From positions 84,669,340-84,733,339 of the forward strand of contig CM043971.1 in the NCBI GenBank assembly GCA_014529385.2: a stretch of 64,000 bases of DNA. Reading direction: 5' to 3'. Below the pieces are notes generated by a model, which saw only the letters and a program-made list of their open reading frames with translations, was not told the origin of the DNA and did not search any database. Positions 1 to 10,079 of the stretch are shown in pieces. The position numbers and the translations under genes were made by a program. The DNA comes from Adiantum capillus-veneris. Its lineage: Eukaryota > Streptophyta > Polypodiopsida > Polypodiales > Pteridaceae. The stretch's first letter is position 1. Each line of letters starts with the position of its first letter.

Positions 1-26
1 CTCCTCGCTTCGGGGCCCAGACTCCA

Positions 27-917
27 GTGGAGACGCCTGACGTCCGTACTCCCGTCGACACGCCAATAGAGACCCCTGTCGGGACACCCAGGTTCACACA
101 TCACCAGCAAGAGGGCTTGCCTTACTCCATCGACTTCAGTGGCGACATCATCTTGGATGATGAAGGCAAGAAGGTGATTTTGTGCATGCGCGGTCTTTGC
201 TCTCAGGTGTTTAGACACTACATACTAAACACCTGGAGTGAAGTACCGAGTGATTTAAAAGACAGAGTCATCAGCATGCTTCATGACAAGTTTCCTGTTC
301 ACGGGATGAGCGCTTCAATGAAGACTTGATGAAGATTCGAATGCGTGAATACTGCAAGCACAAGCGTTCCAAAGTGCAAAAAGCAATCAAGCATGGGTGG
401 AACAGACCAGATTGGCTGGCCAAAGAAGATTGGAAGAATGCAAAGAAAGCAGTACGCAGGGAATCCCAACAAGTGGAAGCAATAAAAGGAGGCAGCCAGA
501 GCGCGAGTAGAGGCAGGGAGCTCGCACCACTTAGGGAGCGGCGGGTGGGCATCATTTGAGGCCGATTTTGTAAGTGTTTTCACGTTGCTCTTTATGTTTG
601 ATAGTTTAGGATTTATGGGTTTTTAAATTCTAACATAATGGATTCTTTGTATGTTTTGACAGTGGTCGATGACAGGACGTGATCCCACACCATACGAGCG
701 TGAGTACACAGGCAGGAAGGGCTTAAACGCCCTGATGGACATTCTAAGTTCTCGCGGCGGCATGGTTAGTATTAGGGTTTACTCTTTTCTATTTTTTGTA
801 TTGTTTTATAAACGTCGCTACATGTTTATACTTACAGAAAGCTGTCTTATTGTTTTTTTTTTTTGCAAAATCCGACAGATACGCCGCTTGGACGTGATGA
901 GACGTTTGATTACATGA
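27..917 (+). pseudogene. plant En/Spm-type transposase-associated protein (Transposase_24-like), partial, interrupted
   Basis: The first block (27-329) starts with TP-rich repeats (TPVDTPIETPVGTP) and leads into WSEVPSDLKDRVISMLHDKF. This resembles the 'W-x-x-VP-x-x-x-K-x-x-I' region of the plant Ptta/En/Spm transposase family. A one-base shift near 314 moves the frame to 326-559, which continues with basic helices and the motif PDWLAKEDWKNAKKA. A further piece at 661-762 reads GRDPTPYEREYTGRKG, the C-terminal 'GRDPTPYE' signature of the family, bounded by an acceptor-like ACAG and a donor-like GTTAGT. The gene therefore looks spliced and possibly frameshifted. The left side is cut by the window edge. 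Its role in CACTA elements is not well defined; the TNP2-type transposase is not visible here. Confidence 0.6.
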
Positions 918-1285
918 CGTCAGTCTAGCCGTAGCTAGATAGCATTAGTTTCTTTTTGTCATAGCTTATGTATCATGAGACGACTTTTATACGTCTTTTT
1001 GAAAACCATGTATATTTTTTCAATAATGACAATGGTATTGTAACTATTACATTTGCAAAGTTTAACAATCAAGTGATTTTGCCTATGATGTGCACAATTG
1101 TCATTGATTTGCTTTCATCAATTTACGCTTGTCAGTTTTGTATCTTTATTTTGCAAACAATACGCACTATGGATGATGGAGTTAAAGGTTATATTGTCTT
1201 GTGGGTGACTATTTTGGGTCTATATCTACCCTTGTACTTTTTTTCAAAGGTGAATCAATTAATGAAACATTCAATATGGTTGAGG
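918..1285. other. non-coding interior of the CACTA element
   Basis: AT-rich sequence between the last transposase-like exon and the hairpin. An open frame of about 150 codons crosses it, but its product has no recognisable domain and it runs on into the subterminal repeats, so I treat it as chance. Confidence 0.4.
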
Positions 1286-1316
1286 GGTGGCAGGGCATTC
1301 ACAATGCCCTGCCACC
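1286..1316. repeat. perfect 14-bp inverted repeat (hairpin)
   Basis: GGTGGCAGGGCATT, a 3-base loop (CAC), then AATGCCCTGCCACC. It is perfectly paired and lies just inside the subterminal repeats. It is followed by an A-run, so it could fold as a stem-loop in RNA or DNA. Its role is unknown. Confidence 0.8.
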
Positions 1317-1332
1317 AAAAAAAATTTCCTCT

Positions 1333-1555
1333 CGGCTGTCGCTATGACCGTCGCTATATAAGGCTCTACAGCGTCACTCTAAACGTCGCTATAGATGGCA
1401 TGCAAACGTCACTATGATCGTCGATATAGGCATCGCTATATAGCGACGGTTATAGCGATGCATATAGCGACCATTATAACGATGCTTATAGCGACGTTCC
1501 CGTATCGACACCGGGGGTTAAAAAAACCCAATGTATTTCCGTCGCTAACAGCGTT
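1333..1555. repeat. CACTA subterminal repeats (CGTCGCTATA family)
   Basis: About a dozen copies of a 8-11 bp motif (CGTCGCTATA, TATAGCGACG and variants) occur in both orientations. They include a near-palindromic core at 1430-1450 (GCATCGCTATATAGCGACG). In CACTA elements such repeats bind the element's own protein. The last copy (CGTCGCTAAC) is within about 40 bp of the TAGTG terminus. Confidence 0.75.
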
Positions 1556-1686
1556 ACAAGAGCAGACAACCTCTTTTAGTGTAATAAGATAAAGGCATGA
1601 CTTTGAAATTCAATTGATCTATATAAGTTTGAATCTTAAACTGCAACTATCGAGCTGTGTGATCACAAGTCAAAATTGATCCACAT

Positions 1687-2055
1687 CTAAGTGCTGACAA
1701 AATTATTCGACCATCCGTTGTCCACCAAAATATTGATGGAGCGACCATTGATAGTTCCAAGAAGGCTCAGAACTTGCTTTAAGAGAGGCTCCAAAACTGA
1801 AGAATTGCATTGAGCATGCTTCATAGGAATAGTTTTATCCTCTAAGACACGAATCGTATTGACCACAGGTTTTCCTTTATCCTTAGCAGAATCTGGTTGT
1901 TCAAAATTCGATGATGTTTCCGTGTTGGAATTTATTTTCAAATTAGACGGATTTGGTCTCTTTGGACATTGATTCCATCTATGGTCACCATCGTAAACTA
2001 TACATAATCCTTCCTTCTTTGAAGTCGAAGATGCATTTGATGAAGATCCTTGCTG
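1687..2055 (-). pseudogene. Ty3/gypsy gag zinc knuckle and retropepsin start, inverted fragment
   Basis: On the minus strand this reads a Ser/Asn-rich linker, a degenerate zinc knuckle (CIVYDGDHRWNQCP, where the second Cys has become Tyr), a charged linker, then INGRSINILVDNGWSNNFVS, a retropepsin start in which D-S/T-G has become D-N-G. It ends near 2055, where plus-strand RNase H sequence of the same kind of element begins. This is a gag-protease junction from a chromovirus, opposite in strand to its right neighbour. It has no LTR of its own. Confidence 0.65.
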
Positions 2056-2499
2056 ACAAATGTAATGGCAAATGCTTCTGATCGAGCGTTTGGTGGCGTT
2101 CTTATGCAAAATGATAGTGTCATAGCTTTTGATAATCAAAAAATTTCAGCGATTTAGATGCGATATCCAATGTATGACAAGGAATTTTTGGCTATCGTAC
2201 ATGCTTATCGCACTTGGAAACATTACCTTCTTTGCGCAGATTCAGTGGTTAAAACAGACCATCAGTCTTTGATGTATATTTTCTCTCAACCAATGATGAA
2301 TCCTCGTCAAGGAGGATGGGTGGAAGTTTTGGCAAATTTCCATATGATGATTCAATATGTGCCTGGTCTTCAAAATGTGGTTGCAGCTGCTTTGAGCCGC
2401 ATGCCTCAAGCAACAAATTACACCATAAGTGATGTACACATGGAAATTCTTGCATATTTCAAGAATGAATATTTAACAGATCGAGAGAGGCAAAGGTGA
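2055..2499 (+). pseudogene. Ty3/gypsy RNase H domain, fragment
   Basis: The plus strand reads NASDRAFGGVLMQND, an in-frame stop, then MRYPMYDKEFLAIVHAYRTW, KTDHQSLMYIFSQP and VPGLQNVVAAALSR. This is the order of the RNase H domain of Ty3/gypsy polyproteins (DAS, E, D residues, then the tether-like ALSR end). The stop replaces a Glu codon expected before MRYP. It is followed abruptly at about 2500 by minus-strand sequence, although the next domain (integrase zinc finger) should continue on the same strand. Confidence 0.75.
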
Positions 2500-2830
2500 T
2501 GAACTCCATGCTAATACTTTCCCATCTTTCTTTAGGTATTGGTAACGGTTGAAGTTGACCTTGAGGAACCTGTTGAGAAGCTTTAATGATGTAACATGAA
2601 TGACAAGCCTTTACAAACTTGATCACATCGGATTGCATCTGTGGCCAAAAATACGTTGTTGACAGAAGGTAATATGTTTTGTTAACCCCAGGGTGTGCAG
2701 CAAAAGGGACTTCGTGATGTTCTTGTACAAAAATCTTCCTCAATTGTGTATTGTGAGGTACACAAATATGATCAGCATAATACAAAAATTCATCCACAAT
2801 TGTATAAGCTGCAAACGTGTTCATCTCTGC
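2500..2830 (-). pseudogene. Ty3/gypsy integrase H2C2 zinc-finger segment, inverted
   Basis: The minus strand reads a linker, then HHEVPFAAHPGVNKTYYLLS, YFWPQM and a CHSCYIIKA pair, ending in QLQPLPIPKERWESISMEF. This is the H-x-H and C-x2-C zinc-binding domain plus the linker that leads into the integrase core. In the intact element it sits between RNase H and the core on one strand. Here both neighbours are on the plus strand, so this block of about 330 bp is inverted in place. Confidence 0.75.
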
Positions 2831-2869
2831 AGGAGTTGAACAAGACGACTTGAGAGCTCGGAACGCCTC

Positions 2870-3880
2870 TCCAAAGAATCTAAAGGCAATGCTCAAATTT
2901 TTGTGGTGGTTGATTGATTCTCCAAAATGGCACATTTCATTCCTTGCAAGAAAACGGTTTTTGCCCCCGGATGTTGCGACACTATTCGTACAACATATTT
3001 TCAGATTGCATGGATTACCAAAATCCATCATTTTAGATAGAGATCCAAAATTCACAGGACATTTTTGGATTTCTCTATTCAATCTCTTGGCACCAATCTC
3101 TTGTTCAGTTCAGCTTATCATCCTCAAACAGATGGTCAAACCGAAAGAGTGAATCAAATTTCGAAAGAGATGCTTCGACATTATATTCAAACCAGATTAG
3201 CATCTTGGGAGGATTACTTGCCCCTTGTGGAGTTTTCTTATAACAATTATCCTCATTGAATGACTAGAATGACACCATTTCAAGCAGCATATGGACATAT
3301 AGTTCTTGTTCCTACAAACCTTGATCATCAACACAAAGTAGCATTGGCAAATCAGTTTGTGCAAGAGACGCAAGACGTGCTTATATAGATTCAAGATACA
3401 TTGGTTCATGTCCAATAGAGATATCAAAAATAGGCCAATAAGAGTCTTTGTTATGTAGAATTCAAAGAAGGTGACTTGGTTTTACTGTATGTGGCACCCA
3501 TGTCTTTCCAAAATTACGGCCTCACTTCTATGGACCCTTCAAAATCATCAAGAACAATTCAGTTGTCAGTTACAAGTTGGAACTTCCACCTTCATGGGAA
3601 AAAATTCATCGAACTTTTTACATTTCTTGGCTCAAAACAGTATAATCAAGGAGATTCTCCTATTGCAAACTTATCTTCTTATGTGCTGAGATAGAGGATG
3701 AACACATTATTCTTGTCCCAAAAAGATTGTGAATGTTTGTCGAAAAGAAACAAGACAAAGATCATAACTGAGTTTCTTGTTAAGTGGATTGACCTGGATG
3801 AGTTAGATTCTACTTGGCAAACAGATGAAGAAATGCAACAATACCCTCACCTCCTCCAAGAATTATTTGACAAATGGTAG
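2870..3880 (+). pseudogene. Ty3/gypsy integrase core and C-terminal chromodomain, decayed
   Basis: In two frames the plus strand gives FVVVD-stop-FSKMAHFIPC, then FRLHGLPKSIILDRDPKFTG, SSAYHPQTDGQTERVNQ and LPLVEFSYNNYPH. This is the integrase core with its D, D and E positions recognisable. The first Arg codon after VVVD is a TGA. After several stops, 3750-3880 reads EFLVKWIDLDELDSTWQ, a chromodomain, which marks the family as a chromovirus. The frame ends just before a polypurine tract and LTR, as expected for the 3' end of such an element. Confidence 0.75.
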
Positions 3881-3908
3881 ATTTTCTTTTGATACATGGG
3901 TTTTATTT

Positions 3909-3922
3909 GAAGAGGGAGGGAA
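3909..3922 (+). other. polypurine tract
   Basis: GAAGAGGGAGGGAA abuts the TGTCA start of the LTR at 3923. This is the plus-strand primer site expected next to a 3' LTR. Confidence 0.75.
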
Positions 3923-4357
3923 TGTCACGATTGTGACTAATTTACATCATGCATACTTTCTCATGGATGCAGATACGCAAAGTGCCATGCCAAGGAGGAC
4001 CCCTACGCTTGGATGGTCACAACCCTTCGCTTAAGAGGCATGCCTCTTCACCAAAATCCACGCTCCATCGACAACTAGTCACACCCCCTCGCTCTACGGG
4101 TACAACTCTTTGCCCAATGGTTGCAGCTCTTCGTCCAAAGGATGTGTCTCTACACCTAGAGTCATGTCTGTTCACCCTGAGACGTGTCTTTTCATTTGTG
4201 ACTCTTCGTCTCCTATAAAAGGAGCCCATTGTACTCAGCTTTAATCAATCACACAGAGAGTCTTCTAAGTCTTCTCTCTGAGTCAAGTTCAAGTTTCTTA
4301 AGTCAAAAGTGAATTTTAGTACTTAATCAAGGATTAATAACTAGAAAGATCTTGACA
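3923..4357 (+). repeat. Ty3/gypsy 3' LTR (family A, plus orientation)
   Basis: 435 bp from TGTCACGATT to GATCTTGACA, with a TG...CA inverted end. It matches the minus-oriented LTR at 11224-11655 throughout (for example the shared GCAGATACGCAAAGTG and CTACGCTTGGATGGTCAC). A TATA box (TATAAAAGG, 4214-4222) lies where the U3/R boundary should be. The LTR end joins minus-strand gag directly at 4358. Confidence 0.85.
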
Positions 4358-5032
4358 AAAATAACATCCTTTACCACAATCAAGTGGAGGAACATTTGAA
4401 GAAGATTTGCTTTGAGATTGTCGATCTTGCAAATAGAACCTTGAAGCTGAATAAGATGGTATTGCTTGTTGTTTGAATTGAGACTGATGTTGTTGACTTT
4501 GGCTATAGTTGTCTCTGTGATCGTGATGTGAAAAGCGAGCGTTGTTTGAAGATCTGGCACTAGGGAGAAAATTCCGTGTAGGATGCCGATTATCTCCAAG
4601 ACCCTCCACATAGGCTATTGCAGCATCCAAGGTGGTAGGGTTGTATTTGTGCACATCGTCCTTCAAGTTGGGCTCGAGTCTGTCAATAAAACTGTGAAGT
4701 TTATCAGAGGGACTAAGGGTCTCTATCTCCAGAGTTAGCCTTTGGAACTCTATGATATACGCGGCCAAGGAACCTGTTTGGCTCAGGCGGCGAAGAGAGG
4801 ACCGGGCATGAAAATCCGCATTGGCAGGCTCGAACGCCTTGCAAATAGCATGCCGGAATTTATCCAAAGAAGGTATGTGTTTACCATTAGCAACCCGTTG
4901 TTGCCACCAAAGAAATAATATTTCCTTGAGTAGAGAACTAGCAAGTGCAACCTTTTTAGTATCGGCGGCTAAGTCTGTGTTTGATAAGTAGACCTCCATT
5001 TTGAATAGCCATTGGTCCATCACGGCAGCCAT
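4358..5032 (-). pseudogene. Ty3/gypsy Gag (family A), 3' end cut by LTR
   Basis: About 225 codons on the minus strand. It opens MAAVMDQWLFKMEVYL and contains KVALASSLLKEILFLWWQQR, RHAICKAFEPAN and the retrotransposon-gag signature SLAAYIIEFQRL. A Gln/Ser-rich linker follows, ending at the first half of a zinc knuckle (GCYFCQ), where it meets the outer end of the plus-strand LTR. Gag packages the element RNA. The start Met is taken from the gag N-terminus. It probably belongs to the minus-oriented element whose 5' LTR is 11224-11655, with the copia element lying in its leader. Confidence 0.75.
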
Positions 5033-5711
5033 TATAGGTTTTGTGTCTGCATTTGATCCAAGCGAGTGTGATGTGGTGCGAGGCTTATGGAACCATCTGG
5101 TCTTTTATAATAGTAAGGGCAACGTCAGATTGACCACCTCCGTCCCAAGAATTCGGCATGGTTACACCTTAAAGGGAACTTGACAAAGTGCAGGTTTGGG
5201 TTCGGGAACAGGTTATTGGACGGGTGCTCGATGAGTGGAAAATCTCTCTAGAATAATTTCGGGCTCTGAAGTCGGGGAATCTGGAATAATTATAATTTTT
5301 GCTCTAGAGAATCTAGAATCACAAACACTTCATGTGTACAAAAAATTCACCCGCAAAATTGCATTGGGGAATCTCGTGTACTGGTTCGCATCGGCCATGT
5401 GTGTAAAATGTCTTACGCAGAGAAGGGCACACAGAGCAAGCACTAGAGGAGAGGCAGCATAAGTTTTTCTTTTTCTAACGTAACTTCGTTTTGAGGAATT
5501 TCATACAAAAGGTTTCTTTCATATGGTCCTTTTAAGTATGGGGCATGGCCGGCCACTTGGAGTCATCAAAAAGAGGGATAACTTAACAAGTCCTTTCACT
5601 GCTATTATGTTATGTAAAATCTACAGTGTAATTTGTTTTAACGAAGGGACATCGTGAAAAAACAGCCAATGCAAAAAAAAAACAAAAAAAAAATCAGCCG
5701 ATGAGGAGGTG
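5033..5711. other. gypsy family A leader (left part), no gene
   Basis: In the minus reading this lies between the PBS side and gag. No ORF of interest. A stretch at 5240-5320 has repeated TCTAGAATAAT-like words. It continues beyond the nested copia element at 10674. Confidence 0.5.
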
Positions 5712-5716
5712 AAGCG
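5712..5716. other. target-site duplication AAGCG (left)
   Basis: AAGCG here and AAGCG at 10669-10673 flank the copia element exactly at its TG and CA termini. Confidence 0.9.
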
Positions 5717-5807
5717 TGTTGGAATTAAGGTTGCAGAGAAACGCACACAGCTTGGAGAAGACGAAGGAAGCTCAAGGCACACAATAGAGAGTGTGTTACT
5801 TAGTGTG
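5717..5807 (-). repeat. copia 3' LTR remnant
   Basis: TGTTGGAATT to about TAGTGTG matches 10442-10532 with a few substitutions and then stops abruptly. The next base begins RNase H coding sequence in minus orientation. Confidence 0.9.
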
Positions 5808-6123
5808 CCCAAAGCTTTGCAAAAAGCTTCAAGCTTCTCACGAGACAATGCCTTTGTGAAAATATCTGTAAGGTTGTCCTGTGTTGGCACATAAGCCAAG
5901 TTGATCTCTCCTGCTGAGAGCCTCTCCCTAACATAGTGGTAATGCACCTCAATGTGCTTTGTGCGAGCATGAAAAACTGGGTTCCTCGCAACTGCCAATG
6001 CGCTCTGACTGTCAGTGTAGATAGTGTTGGCAGTGTCTTGTCCAACACCCAAATCAGCCATAAGGCGTCTGAGCCATACACAGTCAACCGTCGCTGTGAA
6101 GACTGCCTTGTACTAAGCCTCAC
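5808..6123 (-). pseudogene. copia RNase H domain
   Basis: The minus strand reads DTANTIYTDSQSALAVARNP, HARTKHIEVHYHYVRERL, LAYVPTQDNLTDIFTKALSR and KLEAFCKALG. This is the C-terminal half of the copia RNase H (DSQSA, KHIEV.YHFVRE, DIFTKAL). The frame then runs straight into LTR sequence because of the deletion. Upstream, between 6061 and 6320, the frame changes at least once. The product degrades the RNA strand during reverse transcription. Confidence 0.8.
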
Positions 6124-6319
6124 AACTCAAAGTGGCCACAGTAGTTTACGTCTTGCTCAACCATGATATACATGACCTGCCAAGCATGAAACAAAAATCA
6201 CTTGTGGACACTCGCGTGTCAAATCAACCAGCCCAATCTGAGTCCGAAAAAGCATGTAGGTCTGGTGGAAATGATCCCCCCTTGGGATAAAACAAGCCAA
6301 GATGTAAAGTGCCACTAAG

Positions 6320-7270
6320 TTAGCGGAAAATCCTTTTGTCAGCCAGCCTATGCTTAGACCCTGGGCTATGCATAAATCTGCTGACCTGTGAGATTGCAAA
6401 CTGAATATCTGGCCTCATGTTGCATACATAAATGAGGCAGTCAATAGCAGTTTGGTAAAGAGTGACATCAGCAGGATTTCCAGCATCATGTAGACTCAAC
6501 TTCAAACCTGTTTCCATGGGAGTGGCAATAGGTTTGCAATCCTCAAGTCCAAACTTACATAGCAATGTCTCTATGTAACTTTTCTGACACAAGGCAATAC
6601 CACCATCACAAAGCTTAAACTGTATACCCAAGTAATGATGCAACAACCCCAAATATTTCATCTTGAAAGTAGCATTCAAATCAGCCTTAAATTCAGCAAT
6701 ATGTCTCTCATTTGGTCCAGTGATCAGCAAATCATCGACATAAAGAACCACAATGAGAAGTACATCACCCTCACGCTTTACATACAATGTGCTTTCTGTT
6801 GGACTGTTACGAAAGCCTCGTTTAACCAAATGAGTGTCATCTTTCTCATACCAAGGACGAGGAGATTGCTTCAACCCATACAAAGCCTTCTTACATCTAC
6901 ACACTTTGTCCTCTTGTCCTTTTATGACAAAACCGCGAGGCTGCGTTACATAAACTTCCTCAAATATGTCACCACTCAAGAAAGCAATAACAATGTCTGA
7001 TTGATGTACATCCGAACCAAAATGAGCTGCCAATGCACATAGAAAATGCACAGTAGTCATACGAAAAGTGGGAGCAAAAGTCTCTTCATAATCTATGCCT
7101 TTTTGTTGTGCACCCTTTGCAACAAGTCGAGCCTTATGGCGATCGATCTCACCATCCAGCTTGCGTTTCAACTTGTAAACCCACTTCATACCAATGGCCT
7201 TTTTGCCAGGAGGCAAATCACATAAAGTCCATGTGGCATTTTCTATAAGTGCATCATATTCTGATTGCAT
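6320..7270 (-). pseudogene. copia reverse transcriptase (RVT_2)
   Basis: The 316-codon minus frame carries MKWVYKLKRKLDGEIDRHKA, ARLVAKGAQQKGIDYEETFA, a region aligning with 'DVKTAFLNGDL' (here SDIVIAFLSGD), PRGF, KALYGLKQSPRPWY and the catalytic YVDDLLI. This is the copia reverse transcriptase. The YVDD active site is intact. The first catalytic Asp motif is altered (QSDIVIAFLS in place of QMDVKTAFLN), but its Asp is kept. A stop between RT and integrase (near 7298) breaks the polyprotein. Confidence 0.85.
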
Positions 7271-7450
7271 GGCAGCAATCCAATTTTCTGAATTCTATGC
7301 TTCATCAAAAGATAGAGGCTCCTCAACATCATGTAAGCTAGACACAGCCAAAGCATAAAAATCTGATGCATAAGACGCATGGCGAGAGCCTGAACGAGTA
7401 CGACTAGACAAAGGTGCATCCAATTTACTATCACACAAAGTGTGCATTAG

Positions 7451-8834
7451 TCATTTTGGTATACCTCTAGCATGCTCATTTTCAGCCCTTTCCTCATCAA
7501 GTACATCATGTACATCTGCATCAGTAATAGGCTGATATGTAACATTTTCAGAAACTCCCATAGGCTGTACATTTGCCTCATTGGAAATTACATTCGTATT
7601 TCCACCATTGAAAAGAGGCAAAAAAGTGTCATAAATGTCCTGTGAGCTTACATTACTGTCTCTAGTACATGACAGCAAAGGCTGAACAGAATCTTTTACA
7701 AACACTACATCCCGTGAAACCAAAATACTCTTTGTTTGCGGATGATATGACCTGTAACCTTTGCTTTCAACACTATAACCAAAAAAAATACATTTGACAG
7801 CATTATCATCCAATTTTCTGCGCTGTGTTTGTGGCACCAAAGCATATGCCAAACAGCCAAAAACATGCATGTGCTCAATAGAAGGCTTTCTATCATGCCA
7901 TGCTTCATATGGAGTAATAGACTGCAAAGCTTTCATAGGACACCTGTTAAGTACATAAGTGGCACACATGATGGCCTCAAGCCAAAAAGAATGCGGCAAA
8001 GCTTGACTTTTGACCATACATCGCGCCATTTCCGTCAGTGACCTTTTTTTTCTCTTAGCAACACCATTTTGCTGAGGTGTATAAGGCACTGTACATTGGT
8101 GTTTTATCCCATGACCAGCCATAAATGCATTAAATTCATGAGACATATACTCCCCCCCCTCGATCAGAACGGAGGGTGTCCATAGTACATTTGGAGACAT
8201 TTTTAGCCATAGCCAGAAATTGTTTGAAGCACATAAAAACTTCGGACTTCGCTTTAACCGGAAATACCCATGCATGCCTAGAGTAATCATCAATGAAAGT
8301 CACGAAGTACAGGTAATTGCCCAAGGACGGAGTTTGCATGGGCCCACAAACATCACTATGCACAAGATGTAACCTGCATGTGGCCCGAGTTGAACCATCC
8401 TTTGGAAACTTAGAACGCTGCATCTTACCCGAAATATAGCCTTCACAAACATGTTTGACAGGTGCTTCAAGAGGCGACAAAGAAGCAACCATATCAGATT
8501 TCTACAAACGCAGCAAACTTGCAAAATTCAGATGACCAAAACGTGCATGCCAAAGTTTTGCATCTGAAATAGCCCTTGAATCTGCAACAGTATTTGCAAA
8601 ATTTTGTCCACACTTGTCATACAAAGTGAGCTTATACAGCCCACGGCACAAAAGGCCGGAGGCAACAATTTCATCACCAAAGCTGAGATCATGAACTGTA
8701 CATCTGTCATCCACAAATTTGACTACAAGTCCAAGTCTAGCAAGTGCGGATACAGACAAGAGATTCTTCTTGATCCCTGGTACATAAAGTGCATCAACAA
8801 GTGTGAAGGAACTGCCATTTGCAGTAGTAAGCAC
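7451..8834 (-). pseudogene. copia GAG-pre-integrase and integrase core
   Basis: 8502-8834 reads a pre-integrase block (VDALYVPGIKKNLLSVSALA, KLWHARFGHLN). 8136-8492 holds the first integrase residues (HSDVCGPMQT, FVTFIDDYSRHAWVF, LRSDRGG). 7451-8200 continues with HEFNAFMAGHGIKHQCTVPY, TPQQNGVAKRKKR and AYALVPQTQRRKL. A run of eight C at 8153-8160 (six in the copy at 61197) explains the frameshift just after the second catalytic Asp. The third catalytic residue, Glu in the usual NGVAERKNR, is Lys here. Integrase would be inactive. Confidence 0.85.
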
Positions 8835-8885
8835 AATCTTTCCAACTCCCTGAACTGGATAAGAGGCGTTGTTGGCACAAGTGAC

Positions 8886-9464
8886 TCAATTCCCATGAGG
8901 AACAGACTCGAGAGAGGTAAACAACTCACAATGTGAGGTAATGTGCTTTGTAGCACCACTGTCAAAATACCACACATGTGAATCTGCAGCAACTGACAAG
9001 CATGCATCATGGACAGCAGAATTGTAAGTGCACTCTATGCTAAAAGCCCATTCTACATCAACATCTGCATCGCAGTCTCCTTTCACAGAATACTTAACGA
9101 TGGCTACATTTGTAGTGGAACCAGCATTTGCAGTGGAACCACCCTCTTTCTTCTTAGCCTCTTTGGCCTTCAACTTAGGACGCGACTTGATCAAGTGATC
9201 ATTAGCTTTACAATAATGGCAACGCATCTTCTTTTTGCCCTTATCACCAGAATTGCCAGAGGAAGTGCTGCCAGCAGAAGCATTAGGAACAAAATTTTGG
9301 CCACTCACAGCAAAACCATAAGAAGTAGCCACATTGCTGTTACCACCCTTTCTTTGAGAAGCAATAAAAGCCTGTTCAACTGCACGCTGCACGCTGTCTA
9401 GTATTGTTTTTTCTATAAAGTGACTCTTGCAACAGCAATGTGCATAATGCATCAAACTTGACAA
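8886..9464 (-). pseudogene. copia gag zinc knuckle and aspartic protease
   Basis: The minus strand gives a Ser/Gly linker, KKKMRCHYCKANDHLIKSRP (a zinc knuckle with its last Cys replaced by Arg), a Lys-rich spacer, then DSHVWYFDSGATKHITSH, the copia protease with an intact DSGAT active site. It joins gag (9493 onward) through a frame break. Copies of the same region lie at 38355 and 62010. Confidence 0.85.
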
Positions 9465-9492
9465 CTTCAGGATTTCCTTGGGTCATTGGTCT

Positions 9493-10079
9493 TTAAGTAC
9501 TAGCAAAAGTCTGGTAAGAATCTGGTAAGTCATCAAGAACAGTCTGCACAAGGGGACTGTCTGAAATGACTTCACCTGCAGAAATAAGCTGCTCATTGAT
9601 ATCCTTGACACTAGCAAGGAAAGTGTCCATATCATCTTCCTCATGCATAATCTTTGACTCCAACTCTTTACACAGCAAAGCAATTTTAGCCTCATTGCGG
9701 CTTGCATAAAGACCTGCTAGAATATCCCAAGCCTGTTTTGCAGATTTTGCTGAACGGATGTGAGGAACAATGGTGTGCTTCACAGACAACACAATCAATG
9801 CATGAGCCTGCGCATCCTTTACATCCCAACGAGCTTGTTCTACCGTAGGCAAAACAACTCTAATAGCTGCAATCCTTGCAGCAAGACCTGCAACATCCTC
9901 AACATCGCCTACATCCTCAGAACCAGGACGTACATCAATGCCTTGTACAATGTTCCAGATGCCTTTTGACACAAGAACGTGTTGCATCATATAAGCCCAC
10001 ATAGGGTAATTGTCCCCATCCAACCTATCGTCAGTAGAGCAAACATCTTGAACACATATGTGTTCTTGTTGTCAGCCAT
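9493..10079 (-). pseudogene. copia Gag (UBN2-type)
   Basis: The gag start ATG is at 10079 (MADNKNTYVFKMF). A frameshift near 10030-10045 leads to 10023, with LDGDNYPMWAYMMQHVLVSK, SKSAKQAWDILAGLYAS, NEAKIALLCKELESKIMHEE and VLDDLPDSYQTFAS. This is the copia gag-polypeptide order. Comparison with the copy whose start is at 63089 shows the same N-terminus with a one-base difference here. It would form the virus-like particle. Confidence 0.85.

Larger units (their letters stand above)
1..1581 (+). mobile_element. CACTA (En/Spm-like) DNA transposon, right-hand part
   Basis: The window opens inside a CACTA-type element. Three signs agree: a plant En/Spm-type transposase-like coding block (27-917), a block of short direct and inverted subterminal repeats built on CGTCGCTATA (about 1333-1555), and a terminal TAGTG at 1577-1581, the inverted complement of the CACTA end. 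The left end lies outside the window, so the 3-bp target duplication (right copy would be TAA, 1582-1584) cannot be tested. Known: CACTA elements have these subterminal repeats and CACTA ends. Seen: both features in the right order and spacing. Confidence 0.75.

Noticed and set aside
968-1417. 150-codon hydrophobic frame, possible membrane protein
   Set aside because: AT-rich composition, no domain, and it runs into the CACTA subterminal repeats; it is inside the transposon.
1333-1555. Short regular repeats resembling a CRISPR-like array
   Set aside because: Copies occur in both orientations with irregular spacing, and the context is a CACTA end in a plant genome.
6635-7000. 121-codon plus-strand frame
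   Set aside because: Antisense shadow of the copia reverse transcriptase.
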